The translations under genes were made by a program, and so were the position numbers. 64,000 nt of DNA, taken from positions 682,001 to 746,000 of the forward strand of contig NZ_AP024597.1 in the NCBI RefSeq assembly GCF_019704315.1. Reading direction: 5' to 3'. Under the pieces are notes generated by a model. The model saw only the letters and a list, made by a program, of their open reading frames with translations. It did not search any database and was not told the DNA's origin. The first letter of the stretch is position 1. The number at the start of each line of letters is the position of its first letter. Origin of the DNA: Stygiolobus caldivivus. Its GTDB lineage: Archaea; Thermoproteota; Thermoprotei_A; Sulfolobales; Sulfolobaceae. Positions 55,387 to 64,000 of the stretch are shown here, in pieces.

Positions 55387-57243
55387 ATGTTGGATAGTAT
55401 TCGAAGCCTTGGAGACGTTAATATATTGATCAGAAAAGCTCTATTGATGGTGATTAATGGAATACTATCATATCAACTTTCTTACTCCTTAATCAAAAAC
55501 GTTGGTTCAGCAGAAATAATAGCAGCACTAGTATTTGCTTTATCTTTTTTAGTAGGTGATATACTTATCGTGTTCACGGCTATAGGGGGTATAATAGACC
55601 TATTTCAGAGTTATATTTTCTCTTTATTATCCTCAGGTAAGATTTTATTCAATAGTCCAGATTTTATTCAATTTATTATTTCGATAGTCTTTTTATTTAT
55701 AGTGCCTTTGATAGCGTTAGGTGTGACTAGAAGTTCTAGGTCATTTATTACCAGTGGTGCACTAATTTTGACTCAAATAAATCCTATATGGTCTCTGTTA
55801 CTTTTTAGCGGTATTTCGCAGTCAGATAACTACGCTGTAAATGTTCTTTCTTCTGCTCCGTTAGCCATACTGTTTATCTATCTAAATCATAGTTTGCTAT
55901 CAATAGTAATAATTGCACTACTCGTGATTGCTGCTTTTTCCTATTCTCTAAAGTCATATTATGGGCTAATAGGTAGTGTATTTGTAGCTTTAGGATATGC
56001 ATTTCTCGTAAAAGCAGGTTACTCTATCTCAATTCTATCGGTGATTGTAAGTATTGCAATATATGGAGTAAGTCTTTCAGTATCAACCTTAAGTTCATTA
56101 CATGAAAACAAGAAAGCATACGAAACATTAAAGAATGATCTAACAGAAGAACTGAAGAGTATAAACTCTATACTATATACTCTAAAAGAAGAAGTTAAAC
56201 AAGAGAAATCCGAATTTAGTAACACTATTAATGGGTATATAAATGAAGTCACTAAATTGCAAGATAAGGTATCTCAATGTAGGAGTATAGAATGCGAAGA
56301 AGAAGTCAAAAATGAACTAGGTAATACCAGAAGAATGATTACAATAGAACTTAATAACCTTATTTTTGATAAGATTAAATTATATAATGATTTCTCTGAG
56401 AAGTTAAAGTTCTTAGGTATCAACTTACCGGAACTGGAATACCCAAAAGAAGAGATAAAGATAGAAGAGTTTTTAGATTTCTATAATAATTTGAGAAGTG
56501 TTATCGAAAAAAACATATTAACGGCTGCAAATATAATAAATAGTCTAATAGAGAATTTAGGTAAGACGTTAGGTTTATATTTACAGAAAGTTAAGGTTAT
56601 AAATGAAGATAATATACTTGAAAAAGCTAAATCAATAGATGTAAAAGATATTGACACAAAGTTAAATATCTGTTTAGGAAAAGCTACAGAAATTGGCCAA
56701 TTATTACTGACAACTCCTGATACGTTTGAGTTAAAGAAAGAATTAGCTACTCTCCCCTTGCAACCATTTACTATAAACAAGTTAAATCAAGCCTCAAAGA
56801 TTCTAGAGAAATTCACTAACATAACCTTATCTGAATTATCTATGTCATATAGTACTTTTAGAGATATATCTATGAAATTCTCAACTATTGAGATGAAAAA
56901 TCTAGAAGAAATTATCAACACATTGATTATAGCCATGCAATCCGCCGATACGCCTCATTGCGAAAAAGTCAGTAGGTTATACGATTCTATAACCAATATA
57001 GAGCAGATGATGAACTATGTAAGAGAGAAGGACGTAATACTTCAATTAGACGAGATAGTCGACGCAATTTTACCTCAGCTGAAAGAAAGAGAAACAATAG
57101 AATTGGGAGATTTGGGTATAAACGAGAAATATGCTGAGTTTTTACTTAGAGCATTAAATAATAGAGGCATTACAGCTAAATTAGAAGGTAATAGAGTAAT
57201 ACTTAGAAATAATAACAAGAATAATAAAGATATATATTACTAA
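55387..57243 (+). CDS. Large unknown membrane protein with cytosolic coiled coil and winged-helix-like end
   Basis: 618 aa. Residues 12-245 contain about seven membrane spans; residues 245-310 are a strong coiled coil ('LKNDLTEELKSINSILYTLKEEVKQEKSEF'), followed by further helices to about 555; the last 60 residues ('QLDEIVDAILPQLKERETIELGDLG...YAEFLLRALNNRGITAKLEGNRVILR') look like a winged helix. Only three Cys. Codon use is more AT-rich than the neighbours, suggesting transfer or relaxed constraint. No family recognised. It could tether DNA or another partner to the membrane (inference). Confidence 0.78.
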   Translation: MLDSIRSLGDVNILIRKALLMVINGILSYQLSYSLIKNVGSAEIIAALVFALSFLVGDILIVFTAIGGIIDLFQSYIFSLLSSGKILFNSPDFIQFIISIVFLFIVPLIALGVTRSSRSFITSGALILTQINPIWSLLLFSGISQSDNYAVNVLSSAPLAILFIYLNHSLLSIVIIALLVIAAFSYSLKSYYGLIGSVFVALGYAFLVKAGYSISILSVIVSIAIYGVSLSVSTLSSLHENKKAYETLKNDLTEELKSINSILYTLKEEVKQEKSEFSNTINGYINEVTKLQDKVSQCRSIECEEEVKNELGNTRRMITIELNNLIFDKIKLYNDFSEKLKFLGINLPELEYPKEEIKIEEFLDFYNNLRSVIEKNILTAANIINSLIENLGKTLGLYLQKVKVINEDNILEKAKSIDVKDIDTKLNICLGKATEIGQLLLTTPDTFELKKELATLPLQPFTINKLNQASKILEKFTNITLSELSMSYSTFRDISMKFSTIEMKNLEEIINTLIIAMQSADTPHCEKVSRLYDSITNIEQMMNYVREKDVILQLDEIVDAILPQLKERETIELGDLGINEKYAEFLLRALNNRGITAKLEGNRVILRNNNKNNKDIYY

Positions 57244-57265
57244 TCTTTACACTAGTTTACACTTT

Positions 57266-57493
57266 TTATCTTAACCTTCTAATGGTTATTTCAGCGTGGT
57301 CTCCTACTACGTCTCCTTTATAAAGGTAATTTCTAGCGTTTCTTAAAAGCTGGTGAGTGCACAACACTCTGTCCTGATCAGCTACAATATTTAATATATC
57401 TCCAGGTTTCATTGCTACTAGAATTTTAGATATCTCAAGTATAAATTCTTCGCATGATTTTCCTCTTAAATCCAATTTTATTTCTTGTGACAT
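57266..57493 (-). CDS. TusA/SirA-family sulfur-carrier-like protein
   Basis: 75 aa from the ATG at 57493 (a TATA box AGTTTAAAA is centred 25 nt upstream; an ATG nine bases earlier is too close to it). '[34 protein letters not shown]' is the TusA fold; the usual CPxP motif is reduced to C-E-E-F, keeping Cys14 but not the prolines. A second Cys in '[10 protein letters not shown]' follows. Such proteins pass sulfane sulfur; here the atypical motif leaves transfer activity open. It follows the thioredoxin-like gene. Confidence 0.78.
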   Translation of the reverse strand: MSQEIKLDLRGKSCEEFILEISKILVAMKPGDILNIVADQDRVLCTHQLLRNARNYLYKGDVVGDHAEITIRRLR

Positions 57494-57516
57494 AAATAAC
57501 ATTTAATAACCATAGT

Positions 57517-58314
57517 TTAAAAATTTATGAATCTAACTTCTTCTCTGCTAGATTTAGCTAATTGTTCTTCCTCGTTTACTATTTTAGTCCAAAACTTCTC
57601 AGCATTTATTAACATATAAGTGTATACTTCACCAATCCTTTTCATAGTATCCTCTTCGCTTAAGGGGTGTATCCTTAGACCTACCCTTCCTACTGTCCCT
57701 CCTCTGACCATTAACCAATGTGCGAATACCTCAACAGGATATTTAGTAGTAATTTCTTCATTTGTTAATTTCTTTCTGTATAGGTAGAATAATTCACGAA
57801 TAAAATTTGCGGAAATAACCCTGAAGAATTGCTCTTTCCATTTCTCTAGGTAATCTTCTCCTTCCTTTATCATAATATTTCTCAAGTAATTATACATGTC
57901 TGAGGCTGTTTTATCATCAGTTAGTGATAAACCTGTAACAGCATAAACGAAGTCTTTCTGCGCCATAAAGGCGTCGAAATCTCTATTTACAAAGAGCCAT
58001 GCAGTAGCTGCAAAGGAATTTACAATTCCGTTCATCAGTTTATCTACTAGTTTCTCTTTATCGACATTTTCTGAGACCATTTTACCCTCTCTTATAATGT
58101 TAGCCAGTTCTTCGAAGTCAACGACACCAGCATATATTAGTTTCCCGTCGATAAACACGGAAGGAGTAGATATTACACCTCTTTCTAGTGCTATAAACGG
58201 ATATAGTTGGGTATCAATAATTATTACCTTACTTAGTAGCCCTTCCTTTTCTAAGAATTCAATAAGGAGGTTACATTCTGTACAAGTCTTGTGGGTAAAG
58301 ATCTCTACTCTCAT
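57517..58314 (-). CDS. Thioredoxin/glutaredoxin-like protein with a helical C-terminal domain
   Basis: 265 aa. Residues 1-75 are a small thioredoxin fold with 'CTEC' at 11-14 and the cis-Pro in 'ISTPSVFIDGKLI'. Residues 85-265 are helical and of unknown fold ('AATAWLFVNRDFDAFMAQKDFVYAVTG', 'FAHWLMVRGGTVGRVGLRIHPL'). It starts 4 nt into the XPD stop region (ATGA-like overlap) and precedes the TusA-like gene, suggesting a small thiol or sulfur-transfer set. Confidence 0.75.
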   Translation of the reverse strand: MRVEIFTHKTCTECNLLIEFLEKEGLLSKVIIIDTQLYPFIALERGVISTPSVFIDGKLIYAGVVDFEELANIIREGKMVSENVDKEKLVDKLMNGIVNSFAATAWLFVNRDFDAFMAQKDFVYAVTGLSLTDDKTASDMYNYLRNIMIKEGEDYLEKWKEQFFRVISANFIRELFYLYRKKLTNEEITTKYPVEVFAHWLMVRGGTVGRVGLRIHPLSEEDTMKRIGEVYTYMLINAEKFWTKIVNEEEQLAKSSREEVRFINF

Positions 58315-59981
58315 AGCTTAGTCTTTTTCGGATTAAAGCAATTTAGGTTTTTCTTCCACCATAAGTTATCAAACCGCTTATCTAAAAGCCAGACTTGTAC
58401 GCGGTCATCAGGTCCCCTTATTCCCCTCCCGACGGATTGCCTGATGGTCATTAAAGCGGGTATTTTATAGAGGTACTCTTCTACTTTCTTACCAAGCCTT
58501 TCCGAGGCCTTCTGGGCCCTTAACTTAGTGTAATCATCTGGCGGTGGATAAGGTATTCCGACGATTACTACGTCGCTAATTAAGCTCTTTCCGTCTCTAA
58601 CGAGTTCTACACCTTCACTCAATTTTCCCTTCCCTACTGCACCTATAATTACCTTGTCAAACTTATCTATTAGAGAGTAAAGTTCTTCTATGGAAGTATC
58701 CTCATCTTCTAAATACTTAGGGACCTCTACGTAACCCATGACTTTCCTCATTATTTCGTATGAGGGGAAAACCGAAAATACGTGAGATTTAGCTTGATAA
58801 TAGACTTTTAGCAGGTAATCCGCATACCTTTTCCACATCGTGTCCCCTCTATTATCAAATTTAGTGGTAACGTCTATGGCTAAAATACATTCGTAAGTCC
58901 CGGAGACCTTACCTTTTACCTCTTTTTCCACTTCGATGTATTCAAATTTTCTTGTTATATTCCATACGTGTCTTATGTAATCTTCTGGTGGTAACGTACC
59001 TGACATGAGGATAAAAGACAGGTCTTTATTATTTAATATGTCTAGGTACTTTGAAATATCAGGGCTCTTTAATATTACCTTGTTTTTATGTATAAAAGGT
59101 ACTAAGTCCCTATCCCTGTTCAGACTTTCATAGAACCTTATTATCGGGCCTAAATATATCCTCTTTATCGCTTTTTCTCTTATCATTTTGTCTCTAAGTT
59201 CATCGTATTCTTCCTCAAGTACTTTTAGTTCGTCATTAGAGACTAGCGGTACTTCTTTAGCTTTCACATAGCCTTCTACGTCACTTGTGATCCTAGTTAG
59301 CTCTTCTTTTACTCTCTGGAGTATAAATTTTACAAAATCGTCTCCGACTTGTTTTAACGCCATGTCGATAGTAAAAACAGATAACACTTTCTCTTCTAAC
59401 TCTCCTACGTTTTCTATGTTGTGAGCCTCATCGACAACTATAAGATAATCCTCATAATTAATCCCTAAAGCCTCCCTAAAACGTTCTATGAAAAAATAGG
59501 GATAAGTCAGGGCTATTACGTCAGCTTTATTTAGGTCGTTGAATAGGGAGAAATAAGGGCAAAAACCTTCTGCAATTCCTTTTTCTTTAAGTTTTTTCAA
59601 GTAGTTACTTGGATAATCGTCTACATTTAAGTCTATTATAGAGTTCCTAAACTCGCATTGATTAGAATTTATATCGTCAGTGTTTGCATCTTCATTCGAA
59701 AATAAACACGCGTTAGGTTTTCCTACCAAGAACGAAAACTTAAGGTCGCCTTCACTTATCTTGATAAAATCCCTAAAGACCGGTGCATATTCATTGTGGG
59801 TCCTGACTAAAAATATTACTTTACCTTTAGTTTCTAACCCAACTAAAAGAGAAAATATTGTCTTTCCACTACCGGTTGGTGCATTTAAAAATACTAATTC
59901 ATTACTACTTATAAGTTCCTCTACTTTTTTCTTTAACTTTTTTTGCCACTCCCTAAGTTTCAGGTCAGAAAAACTCTTCAA
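58311..59981 (-). CDS. xpd: XPD/Rad3-type DNA helicase with an altered Fe-S site
   Basis: 556 aa, the length of Sulfolobus XPD, a 5'-3' helicase. Walker A 'APTGSGKT' (34-41), DEAH (184-187), 'LMSGTLPP', and 'QSVGRGIRG' near the end. The Fe-S domain keeps Cys92, Cys109 and Cys141 with the exact spacing of Sulfolobus XPD (13, 2 and 31 residues between), but position 106 is Ser (codon TCT at 59664-59666) where the second Cys should be. Its start lies inside the preceding small gene (17-base overlap). Confidence 0.93.
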   Translation of the reverse strand: MKSFSDLKLREWQKKLKKKVEELISSNELVFLNAPTGSGKTIFSLLVGLETKGKVIFLVRTHNEYAPVFRDFIKISEGDLKFSFLVGKPNACLFSNEDANTDDINSNQCEFRNSIIDLNVDDYPSNYLKKLKEKGIAEGFCPYFSLFNDLNKADVIALTYPYFFIERFREALGINYEDYLIVVDEAHNIENVGELEEKVLSVFTIDMALKQVGDDFVKFILQRVKEELTRITSDVEGYVKAKEVPLVSNDELKVLEEEYDELRDKMIREKAIKRIYLGPIIRFYESLNRDRDLVPFIHKNKVILKSPDISKYLDILNNKDLSFILMSGTLPPEDYIRHVWNITRKFEYIEVEKEVKGKVSGTYECILAIDVTTKFDNRGDTMWKRYADYLLKVYYQAKSHVFSVFPSYEIMRKVMGYVEVPKYLEDEDTSIEELYSLIDKFDKVIIGAVGKGKLSEGVELVRDGKSLISDVVIVGIPYPPPDDYTKLRAQKASERLGKKVEEYLYKIPALMTIRQSVGRGIRGPDDRVQVWLLDKRFDNLWWKKNLNCFNPKKTKL

Positions 59982-60258
59982 TTTTAGCTAATATTTCCTC
60001 TAACATTATATATTTAACGTAATCTTTTTCAGCTAGTGATAATATGTCCTTTACTTTCCCTTTTACTTTTATAGTAGATAAGAACGGAAATACTGCTACA
60101 ACGTGACCTACTTTTTTCACATCTTCAACTACATCTGAAGAAGGCTGCTTAGAGGTAATTATTATTGCTTGGACTTCTGCAGATGAGGAAATATTGTTTA
60201 TTTCTATTAACCTGTAGTCGATCTTATTGGCAAGCTTCTCCTCTATTGTTGTATTCAT
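59965..60258 (-). CDS. Small protein coupled to XPD, unknown
   Basis: 97 aa. 'EVQAIIITSKQPSSDVVEDVKKVGHVVAVFPFLSTIKVKGKVKDILSLAEKDYVKYIMLEE' has a beta-alpha-beta-beta-alpha-beta order like ferredoxin-type small domains (for instance peptidase-inhibitor I9/propeptide folds). A GAGGTG Shine-Dalgarno-like site is six bases before the ATG and a TATA (gctatataac) lies at about 60283. It overlaps xpd by 17 nt, so it may help XPD; that is inference. Confidence 0.7.
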   Translation of the reverse strand: MNTTIEEKLANKIDYRLIEINNISSSAEVQAIIITSKQPSSDVVEDVKKVGHVVAVFPFLSTIKVKGKVKDILSLAEKDYVKYIMLEEILAKIEEFF

Positions 60259-60417
60259 TATTTACACCTCTTCACTAATAGTTATATAGCGTTTTAACAT
60301 TATAAACTAATCGCATATAAAACATGACAAACCCTATAAAAATATCATCTATTATGGAGGGGATAATAAGAGCTTACGTATGATTAGCATTAAATCTTAT
60401 AAATTCAATTGTGCAAT

Positions 60418-60726
60418 ATGCCACGCCTTACAAAAAGCGATTTTAAGCCCGGAGAAAGGAGGAAAATAAAAGTTGACGATAAGGAAATTTTAGTAGTTTA
60501 TTTAGGTGCAGACCGATTTTATGCTTTTGAGAATAAGTGTCCACATTTAGGGTGTGATTTAAGTAAGGTGGCAGTCGTAATTAGGGAAGAGTTAGTATGT
60601 CAATGTCATTTCACTCACTTTTCTCTCAAGGACGGAAAGGCCATAAAGGGAGCTACTAAAAAACCTCTAAAAGTCTATAGCGTAAAAGTAGAAGGAGAAG
60701 AAGTGGTCATTGACGAGAGCCAATGA
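60418..60726 (+). CDS. Rieske-type [2Fe-2S] ferredoxin
   Basis: 102 aa from the ATG (a TTG nine bases earlier is possible). 'KCPHLGCDL' gives Cys-x-His and 'CQCHFTHFS' the second Cys-x-x-His, the two Rieske ligand pairs. No membrane anchor, so a soluble electron carrier or oxygenase-type ferredoxin. TATA near 60388-60399 gives a leaderless start. It overlaps aroD by 20 nt on the opposite strand. Confidence 0.9.
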   Translation: MPRLTKSDFKPGERRKIKVDDKEILVVYLGADRFYAFENKCPHLGCDLSKVAVVIREELVCQCHFTHFSLKDGKAIKGATKKPLKVYSVKVEGEEVVIDESQ

Positions 60727-61369
60727 CCTTTTCGCAATTAATATCAAAATACGATAATATATTTTTAGCGTCTTTATAGTACATTTGTCCTTGAGCCGTT
60801 TCTTCCCCTGAATGGGCATAGAGTAATTTAGACCCTAATATGCTGAAGGCTATCCTCTCAATAGGGTTTACCTTCATAGGCATAACAGCCGAATTAGGAA
60901 AGTCCTCAAGGACTCTGGTCAACAGTTGTTTATATTTTCCAGTACCTACTACGGCCAACTTGACTAAAGACTTACTACTAAAAGGTGTGAAAGCCTCTCT
61001 TACCTCATCATAAGTAGGTAATGAATTAAAGTAGTGGAGTGAGACTATCATGTCCTCATATGGGACTCTGAACTTTTTTAAAAACCTCACTTCGACGTCA
61101 TATATTAAACCATAATCGTAGAGGATCTTGTAAAAATTAGCCTTTTCTTCTTCTTTAATATAGTTTACACCCCCCTCGTTTATATCTCTGATAGTAACTA
61201 TTGTCTTTCGTTTAAACTCCTTAATACTCTCCGCAAGTTCTTCTACCTGCGGTAGGCTATTCATGTAATCTAGCCTTAGTTCTACATAGTCCGCATCAAC
61301 TAAACTCTTAATCCTCATTTGTACCCCTGAAATAGTCCTAACCGGTAATGCGACTACCACGCAGGTCAT
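60707..61369 (-). CDS. aroD: 3-dehydroquinate dehydratase type I
   Basis: 220 aa. Converts 3-dehydroquinate to 3-dehydroshikimate. 'DADYVELRLDYM' near 30, 'KTIVTIRDINEGG', the catalytic His in 'IVSLHYFNS' and the Schiff-base Lys in 'LVKLAVVG' are present, then 'GQMYYKDAKNILSYF'. It starts within the aroA stop (ATGA) and is the last gene of the aro operon. Confidence 0.93.
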   Translation of the reverse strand: MTCVVVALPVRTISGVQMRIKSLVDADYVELRLDYMNSLPQVEELAESIKEFKRKTIVTIRDINEGGVNYIKEEEKANFYKILYDYGLIYDVEVRFLKKFRVPYEDMIVSLHYFNSLPTYDEVREAFTPFSSKSLVKLAVVGTGKYKQLLTRVLEDFPNSAVMPMKVNPIERIAFSILGSKLLYAHSGEETAQGQMYYKDAKNILSYFDINCEKVIGSRQ

Positions 61370-62601
61370 TTTATTAGATTTATGTTACCTCCTAAGGAAA
61401 TTAAGTCTTTCCAAAAGTAAGGGTTGCTCTTGTTAACACACTCCGCTCTGTCTATTATTCCATTACTTACAAGTGATAAGACACCTGCCAGCATAGCGAT
61501 CCTGTGGTCACTGGGGCATTCGATATGCCCTTCTTTTATCGCCGAAGGGTAGATAATAATCTGCTCTTCGTTAGCGTCTACTTTTACTGAGAAACTCTTT
61601 AGGGTAGAAGTAATAGTGTAAACCCTGTCACTCTCTTTAGTCCTCAACCTCTTCGTCCCCTCAATTACCGTTTCACTGTCGGCAAAAGGGGCTATAGAAG
61701 CTATCGATGGTGCCAAATCAGGGAAACTGTCAACGTTAACGGTAACCCCTTTAAGGTTTTCAGATCCAAATACCTTCCATCTGTTTTCCGTTATTTCCGT
61801 CTTTACCCCCATTTTAGACAGTATTTCAACGATACTGTGGTCCCCTTCATACTCCGGGATAGGGTATAAATTCTCTATGCTAACCTCTCCACCAGTTATA
61901 ACTGAAGCAATAGCATAAAATGACGAAAGTGCGTAATCACCCGGTATCTCTCCTATGTAGTCTCTAAAGCTACTCCCTTCTACTTCTATTTTATTTCCTT
62001 TTATCTTTACTTTCCCGCCCAGTGAGTTAATGAGTTGGACAGTCATGTAAATGTAGCTTTTTGAAGAAATGGGTGGCGTTATTTCTATTTCTCCTCCGCC
62101 CACTAAGGAAAGAGCATAGATAAACCCCGAAATATACTGACTACTCTCGCTCCCACTAATTGTGATGTGGTCTGTCTTAAGCCTTCCTTCCATTATTGTA
62201 GGTAAGGTAGTCGAGGAAAAAGACACTTGAGGCTTTAATGCGTCTATTATCGCGTTTAGTGGTCTCCTCCTTAAACTGCTATCACCATCTAGCATTACCC
62301 TACCTCCTAAAACAGCAAGAATGGGTATACCCATTCTAAGTGTTGTCGCGGAACCTCCAAAATAAAGTGAGGATGGCGACCTCAGTCTCTCTACCTTATT
62401 GAAAGCAAAAGGTTTTTCCTCAATTACCCCCAACTCCTTGACGAAATTCCTCGCCACCTGGATGTCATCCGAGGGGTCAGAAACATTAAGTAACCTCACG
62501 TTAGCAAGTAGCGAATAAAGTATTAACCTTATTCCGAAACTTTTTGAGGTGGGTGCTCTTACTTTTCCCCTTATTATTGATCTTTTAACCTCTGCTCGCA
62601 T
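61366..62601 (-). CDS. aroA: 3-phosphoshikimate 1-carboxyvinyltransferase (EPSP synthase)
   Basis: 411 aa. 'VRAPTSKSFGIRLI' at the start, 'GGSATTLRMGIPILAVLGG', 'SESSQYISGFIYALSLVG', 'IPGDYALSSFYAIASVITGG' and 'RLRTKESDRV' mark the enzyme, and 'PSDHRIAMLAG' closes it. Joins phosphoenolpyruvate to shikimate-3-phosphate. Overlaps aroK by 28 nt and aroD by 4 nt. Confidence 0.95.
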   Translation of the reverse strand: MRAEVKRSIIRGKVRAPTSKSFGIRLILYSLLANVRLLNVSDPSDDIQVARNFVKELGVIEEKPFAFNKVERLRSPSSLYFGGSATTLRMGIPILAVLGGRVMLDGDSSLRRRPLNAIIDALKPQVSFSSTTLPTIMEGRLKTDHITISGSESSQYISGFIYALSLVGGGEIEITPPISSKSYIYMTVQLINSLGGKVKIKGNKIEVEGSSFRDYIGEIPGDYALSSFYAIASVITGGEVSIENLYPIPEYEGDHSIVEILSKMGVKTEITENRWKVFGSENLKGVTVNVDSFPDLAPSIASIAPFADSETVIEGTKRLRTKESDRVYTITSTLKSFSVKVDANEEQIIIYPSAIKEGHIECPSDHRIAMLAGVLSLVSNGIIDRAECVNKSNPYFWKDLISLGGNINLIK

Positions 62602-63383
62602 AATTTCACCGGCTCTAACAGTAAAGGTTTTTCACCATTTTTTTCTAAAAAGTCTAGTATTGGTCCTTCATCTCCTTTTTTCGTGACTGAAAAAATTGAA
62701 GGGCCATTTCCCGAAATACCGGAAGCCAGAGCTCCTCTTTTTAACATTTCGTTAATTAACGTTAGGTCGTACCCCAATATTGTACCTATTGTTATCCCGT
62801 TAAGCTTCATAGCTGTGATCATATCCCTTCTAGCTAGCGCAAATATCTCCTTAAAAAGTAATTCAAATTTTCTCATATAGTTCATATTAATTTTTACACC
62901 CCTATCCCCTTTAGCTATTAGTAGGACTGAAATGTCGAAGGGAGGTTCCCTTATCTCTATTATCTTAAATTCTTTATTATACGTGAAAGAGACCCCGCCA
63001 AAGAAAGACGATGTAGCATCGTCCAATGCTCCAGTATAGGATACCCCTGCCTTCAGGGATAGAATAGCGGATAACTTTGGTACCTCACTTAGCCTGATGG
63101 GTAACTTGAAATTCTTAATAATTTCAGCTATTAATGCAGTAGATACAGCACTACTACTCTTGAGACCACTCTTTTGGGGTATGTTCGAGCTTATGTCCAC
63201 ATCTATGCAAGGGATTGAATAGTTGTCCCTAAAGTATGAAATTATCTGGTCGATAAGGGGTGAGTACCCCTGACACACACTACTTTGCTTTATGTTTACA
63301 TCCAAAGTCAGATTAATTGCCATTGACGAGCCATACCAACTGGGCAGTGCGTTTACTATTGAGACCCCTGCATAGGCCTGCAA
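62574..63383 (-). CDS. aroK: Archaeal shikimate kinase (GHMP family)
   Basis: 269 aa. The GHMP signature '[19 protein letters not shown]' and '[14 protein letters not shown]' are present; this archaeal type is unrelated to bacterial AroK. Phosphorylates shikimate before EPSP synthase. The gene starts 28 nt before the chorismate synthase stop and ends 28 nt into aroA, a tight operon. Confidence 0.93.
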   Translation of the reverse strand: MQAYAGVSIVNALPSWYGSSMAINLTLDVNIKQSSVCQGYSPLIDQIISYFRDNYSIPCIDVDISSNIPQKSGLKSSSAVSTALIAEIIKNFKLPIRLSEVPKLSAILSLKAGVSYTGALDDATSSFFGGVSFTYNKEFKIIEIREPPFDISVLLIAKGDRGVKINMNYMRKFELLFKEIFALARRDMITAMKLNGITIGTILGYDLTLINEMLKRGALASGISGNGPSIFSVTKKGDEGPILDFLEKNGEKPLLLEPVKLCEQRLKDQ

Positions 63384-64000
63384 GACTCAACATACCTCTT
63401 CCATCTTTCTTCAATTAATCTTGATTGGTCTTCACTTAGTTTTACTGTGGGGATGTAATTAGCTCTCATGGCGTGGTCAGCTAAAACTATAGCTACCATT
63501 GCTTCCGCTACGGCAACCCCTCTAATCGCCACAGCCGGGTCATGCCTACCTATAACCGAAATCGTAGTCTCTTCGTATGTCCTTAAGTCTACTGTTTTTT
63601 GGGGTTTTCTTATAGAACTTGTAGGCTTAAACGCACAGCGAAGGACTATATCCTCGCCATTAGATAACCCACCTAAAATACCTCCTGAATAATTATTCTT
63701 CCACCTAAGTTTACCGTCCTTGACAATAATCTCGTCGTTAGCTTCACTCCCTTTCATTTTACCGGCTCTAAACCCTAGACCGTATTCAAATCCCATGACA
63801 GCGGGTATAGAAAGGATAGCTTTAGCTAAGTCCGCCTTAAGCTTGTCAAATACGGGTTCGCCAAGTCCTATAGGAGTGTTTTTAACGACTATTTCAGCTA
63901 TTCCTCCCCAACTATCCCCTTCTACAGTAGCTTGCTTAATCAGCTCCTCAAACTTCTCTTCTAAAGACTTTTTACTAGCCCTAACCGGGCTATATTTCGA
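63356..64000 (-). CDS. aroC: Chorismate synthase, C-terminal part (cut by window end)
   Basis: The frame is open through 64000, so the gene continues upstream outside the window. Visible features: 'SPVRASKKS', '[35 protein letters not shown]', '[14 protein letters not shown]', '[28 protein letters not shown]' and '[28 protein letters not shown]', all conserved FMN and substrate regions. It makes chorismate, the end of the pathway, and lies first in this part of the operon. Confidence 0.95.
   Translation of the reverse strand, partial: SKYSPVRASKKSLEEKFEELIKQATVEGDSWGGIAEIVVKNTPIGLGEPVFDKLKADLAKAILSIPAVMGFEYGLGFRAGKMKGSEANDEIIVKDGKLRWKNNYSGGILGGLSNGEDIVLRCAFKPTSSIRKPQKTVDLRTYEETTISVIGRHDPAVAIRGVAVAEAMVAIVLADHAMRANYIPTVKLSEDQSRLIEERWKRYVESCRPMQGSQ

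Noticed and set aside
57494-57502. Start of the TusA-like protein at the ATG at 57502
   Set aside because: It lies only about 15 bases after the TATA box; the ATG at 57493 has the normal spacing.

Overview
The window looks like a chromosomal segment of a thermoacidophilic crenarchaeon of the order Sulfolobales (Thermoproteota). The basis is gene content rather than any marker rRNA: a GAT-QueC fusion, a SegA/SegB pair, NucS, XPD, a gamma-alpha fused 2-oxoacid:ferredoxin oxidoreductase with a separate beta subunit, archaeal GHMP-type shikimate kinase, ThiD with a C-terminal extension, leaderless genes with TATA boxes about 25-30 nt before the start, many GTG/TTG starts and ATGA overlaps between genes. 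The genus cannot be fixed from the sequence alone. No rRNA, tRNA, CRISPR array or intact insertion sequence was found. Gene density is very high; only two gaps exceed 300 bases (23858-24404 and 54852-55386).

Layout. 1-7100: end of a cobamide gene pair (cobS, cbiB), a zinc MDR dehydrogenase, a small M48 membrane protease, an SftH/Hrq1-type helicase and a GAT-QueC fusion (probable archaeosine synthesis). 7200-14970: a molybdopterin hydroxylase large subunit followed by a PUA protein and a DPM1-like glycosyltransferase, a winged-helix/coiled-coil regulator facing an OCD-family dehydrogenase and aminotransferase across a palindromic operator, an Xaa-Pro peptidase and a first HDAC-family deacetylase. 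14970-19420 (minus strand): thiD - rbsK-like - tiny Cys-rich ORF - MBL hydrolase - glutamine amidotransferase, tightly overlapped, then a compact stand-alone TnpB-like RuvC protein with its own promoter. 19460-24400: a free-standing Cas4-type nuclease overlapped with a membrane glycosyltransferase, a UPF0282-type MBL protein, a VIT1/CCC1-like transporter, and a gap carrying what looks like an IS200/IS605 3'-end relic.

24400-38900: Fe-S and FAD oxidoreductases, MoaB, a predicted nucleotidyltransferase, a C/D box sRNA gene just upstream of a nuclease-fold protein, a polyprenol-kinase-like membrane protein, PurT, a second HDAC-family protein sharing a two-way TATA box with a four-CBS-domain protein, a nitrilase-family amidase, a His-rich secreted protein, and a second molybdopterin hydroxylase. 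39000-46900: OFOR alpha/beta, a glycolate/lactate-oxidase-like set (GlcD, GlcF and divergent GlcE-like), and SegAB. 46900-54900 (all minus): membrane glycosyltransferase, NucS, SDR, DUF255 thioredoxin-domain protein, sugar-nucleotide pyrophosphorylase, superoxide dismutase. 55000-64000: an inverted-repeat element, a large unknown membrane/coiled-coil protein, TusA-like and thioredoxin-like sulfur/redox proteins, an XPD helicase that has Ser in place of the second Fe-S cysteine, a Rieske protein, and a shikimate operon aroC-aroK-aroA-aroD (aroC cut by the window edge).

The most unusual items are the Ser substitution in the XPD Fe-S domain, the immobile minimal TnpB-like gene together with a separate TnpB 3'-end/right-end-like relic, the C/D box sRNA gene, the inverted-repeat element at 55002-55173, the unknown membrane coiled-coil protein beside it, and the tiny translationally coupled Cys-rich ORF at 17240-17356.
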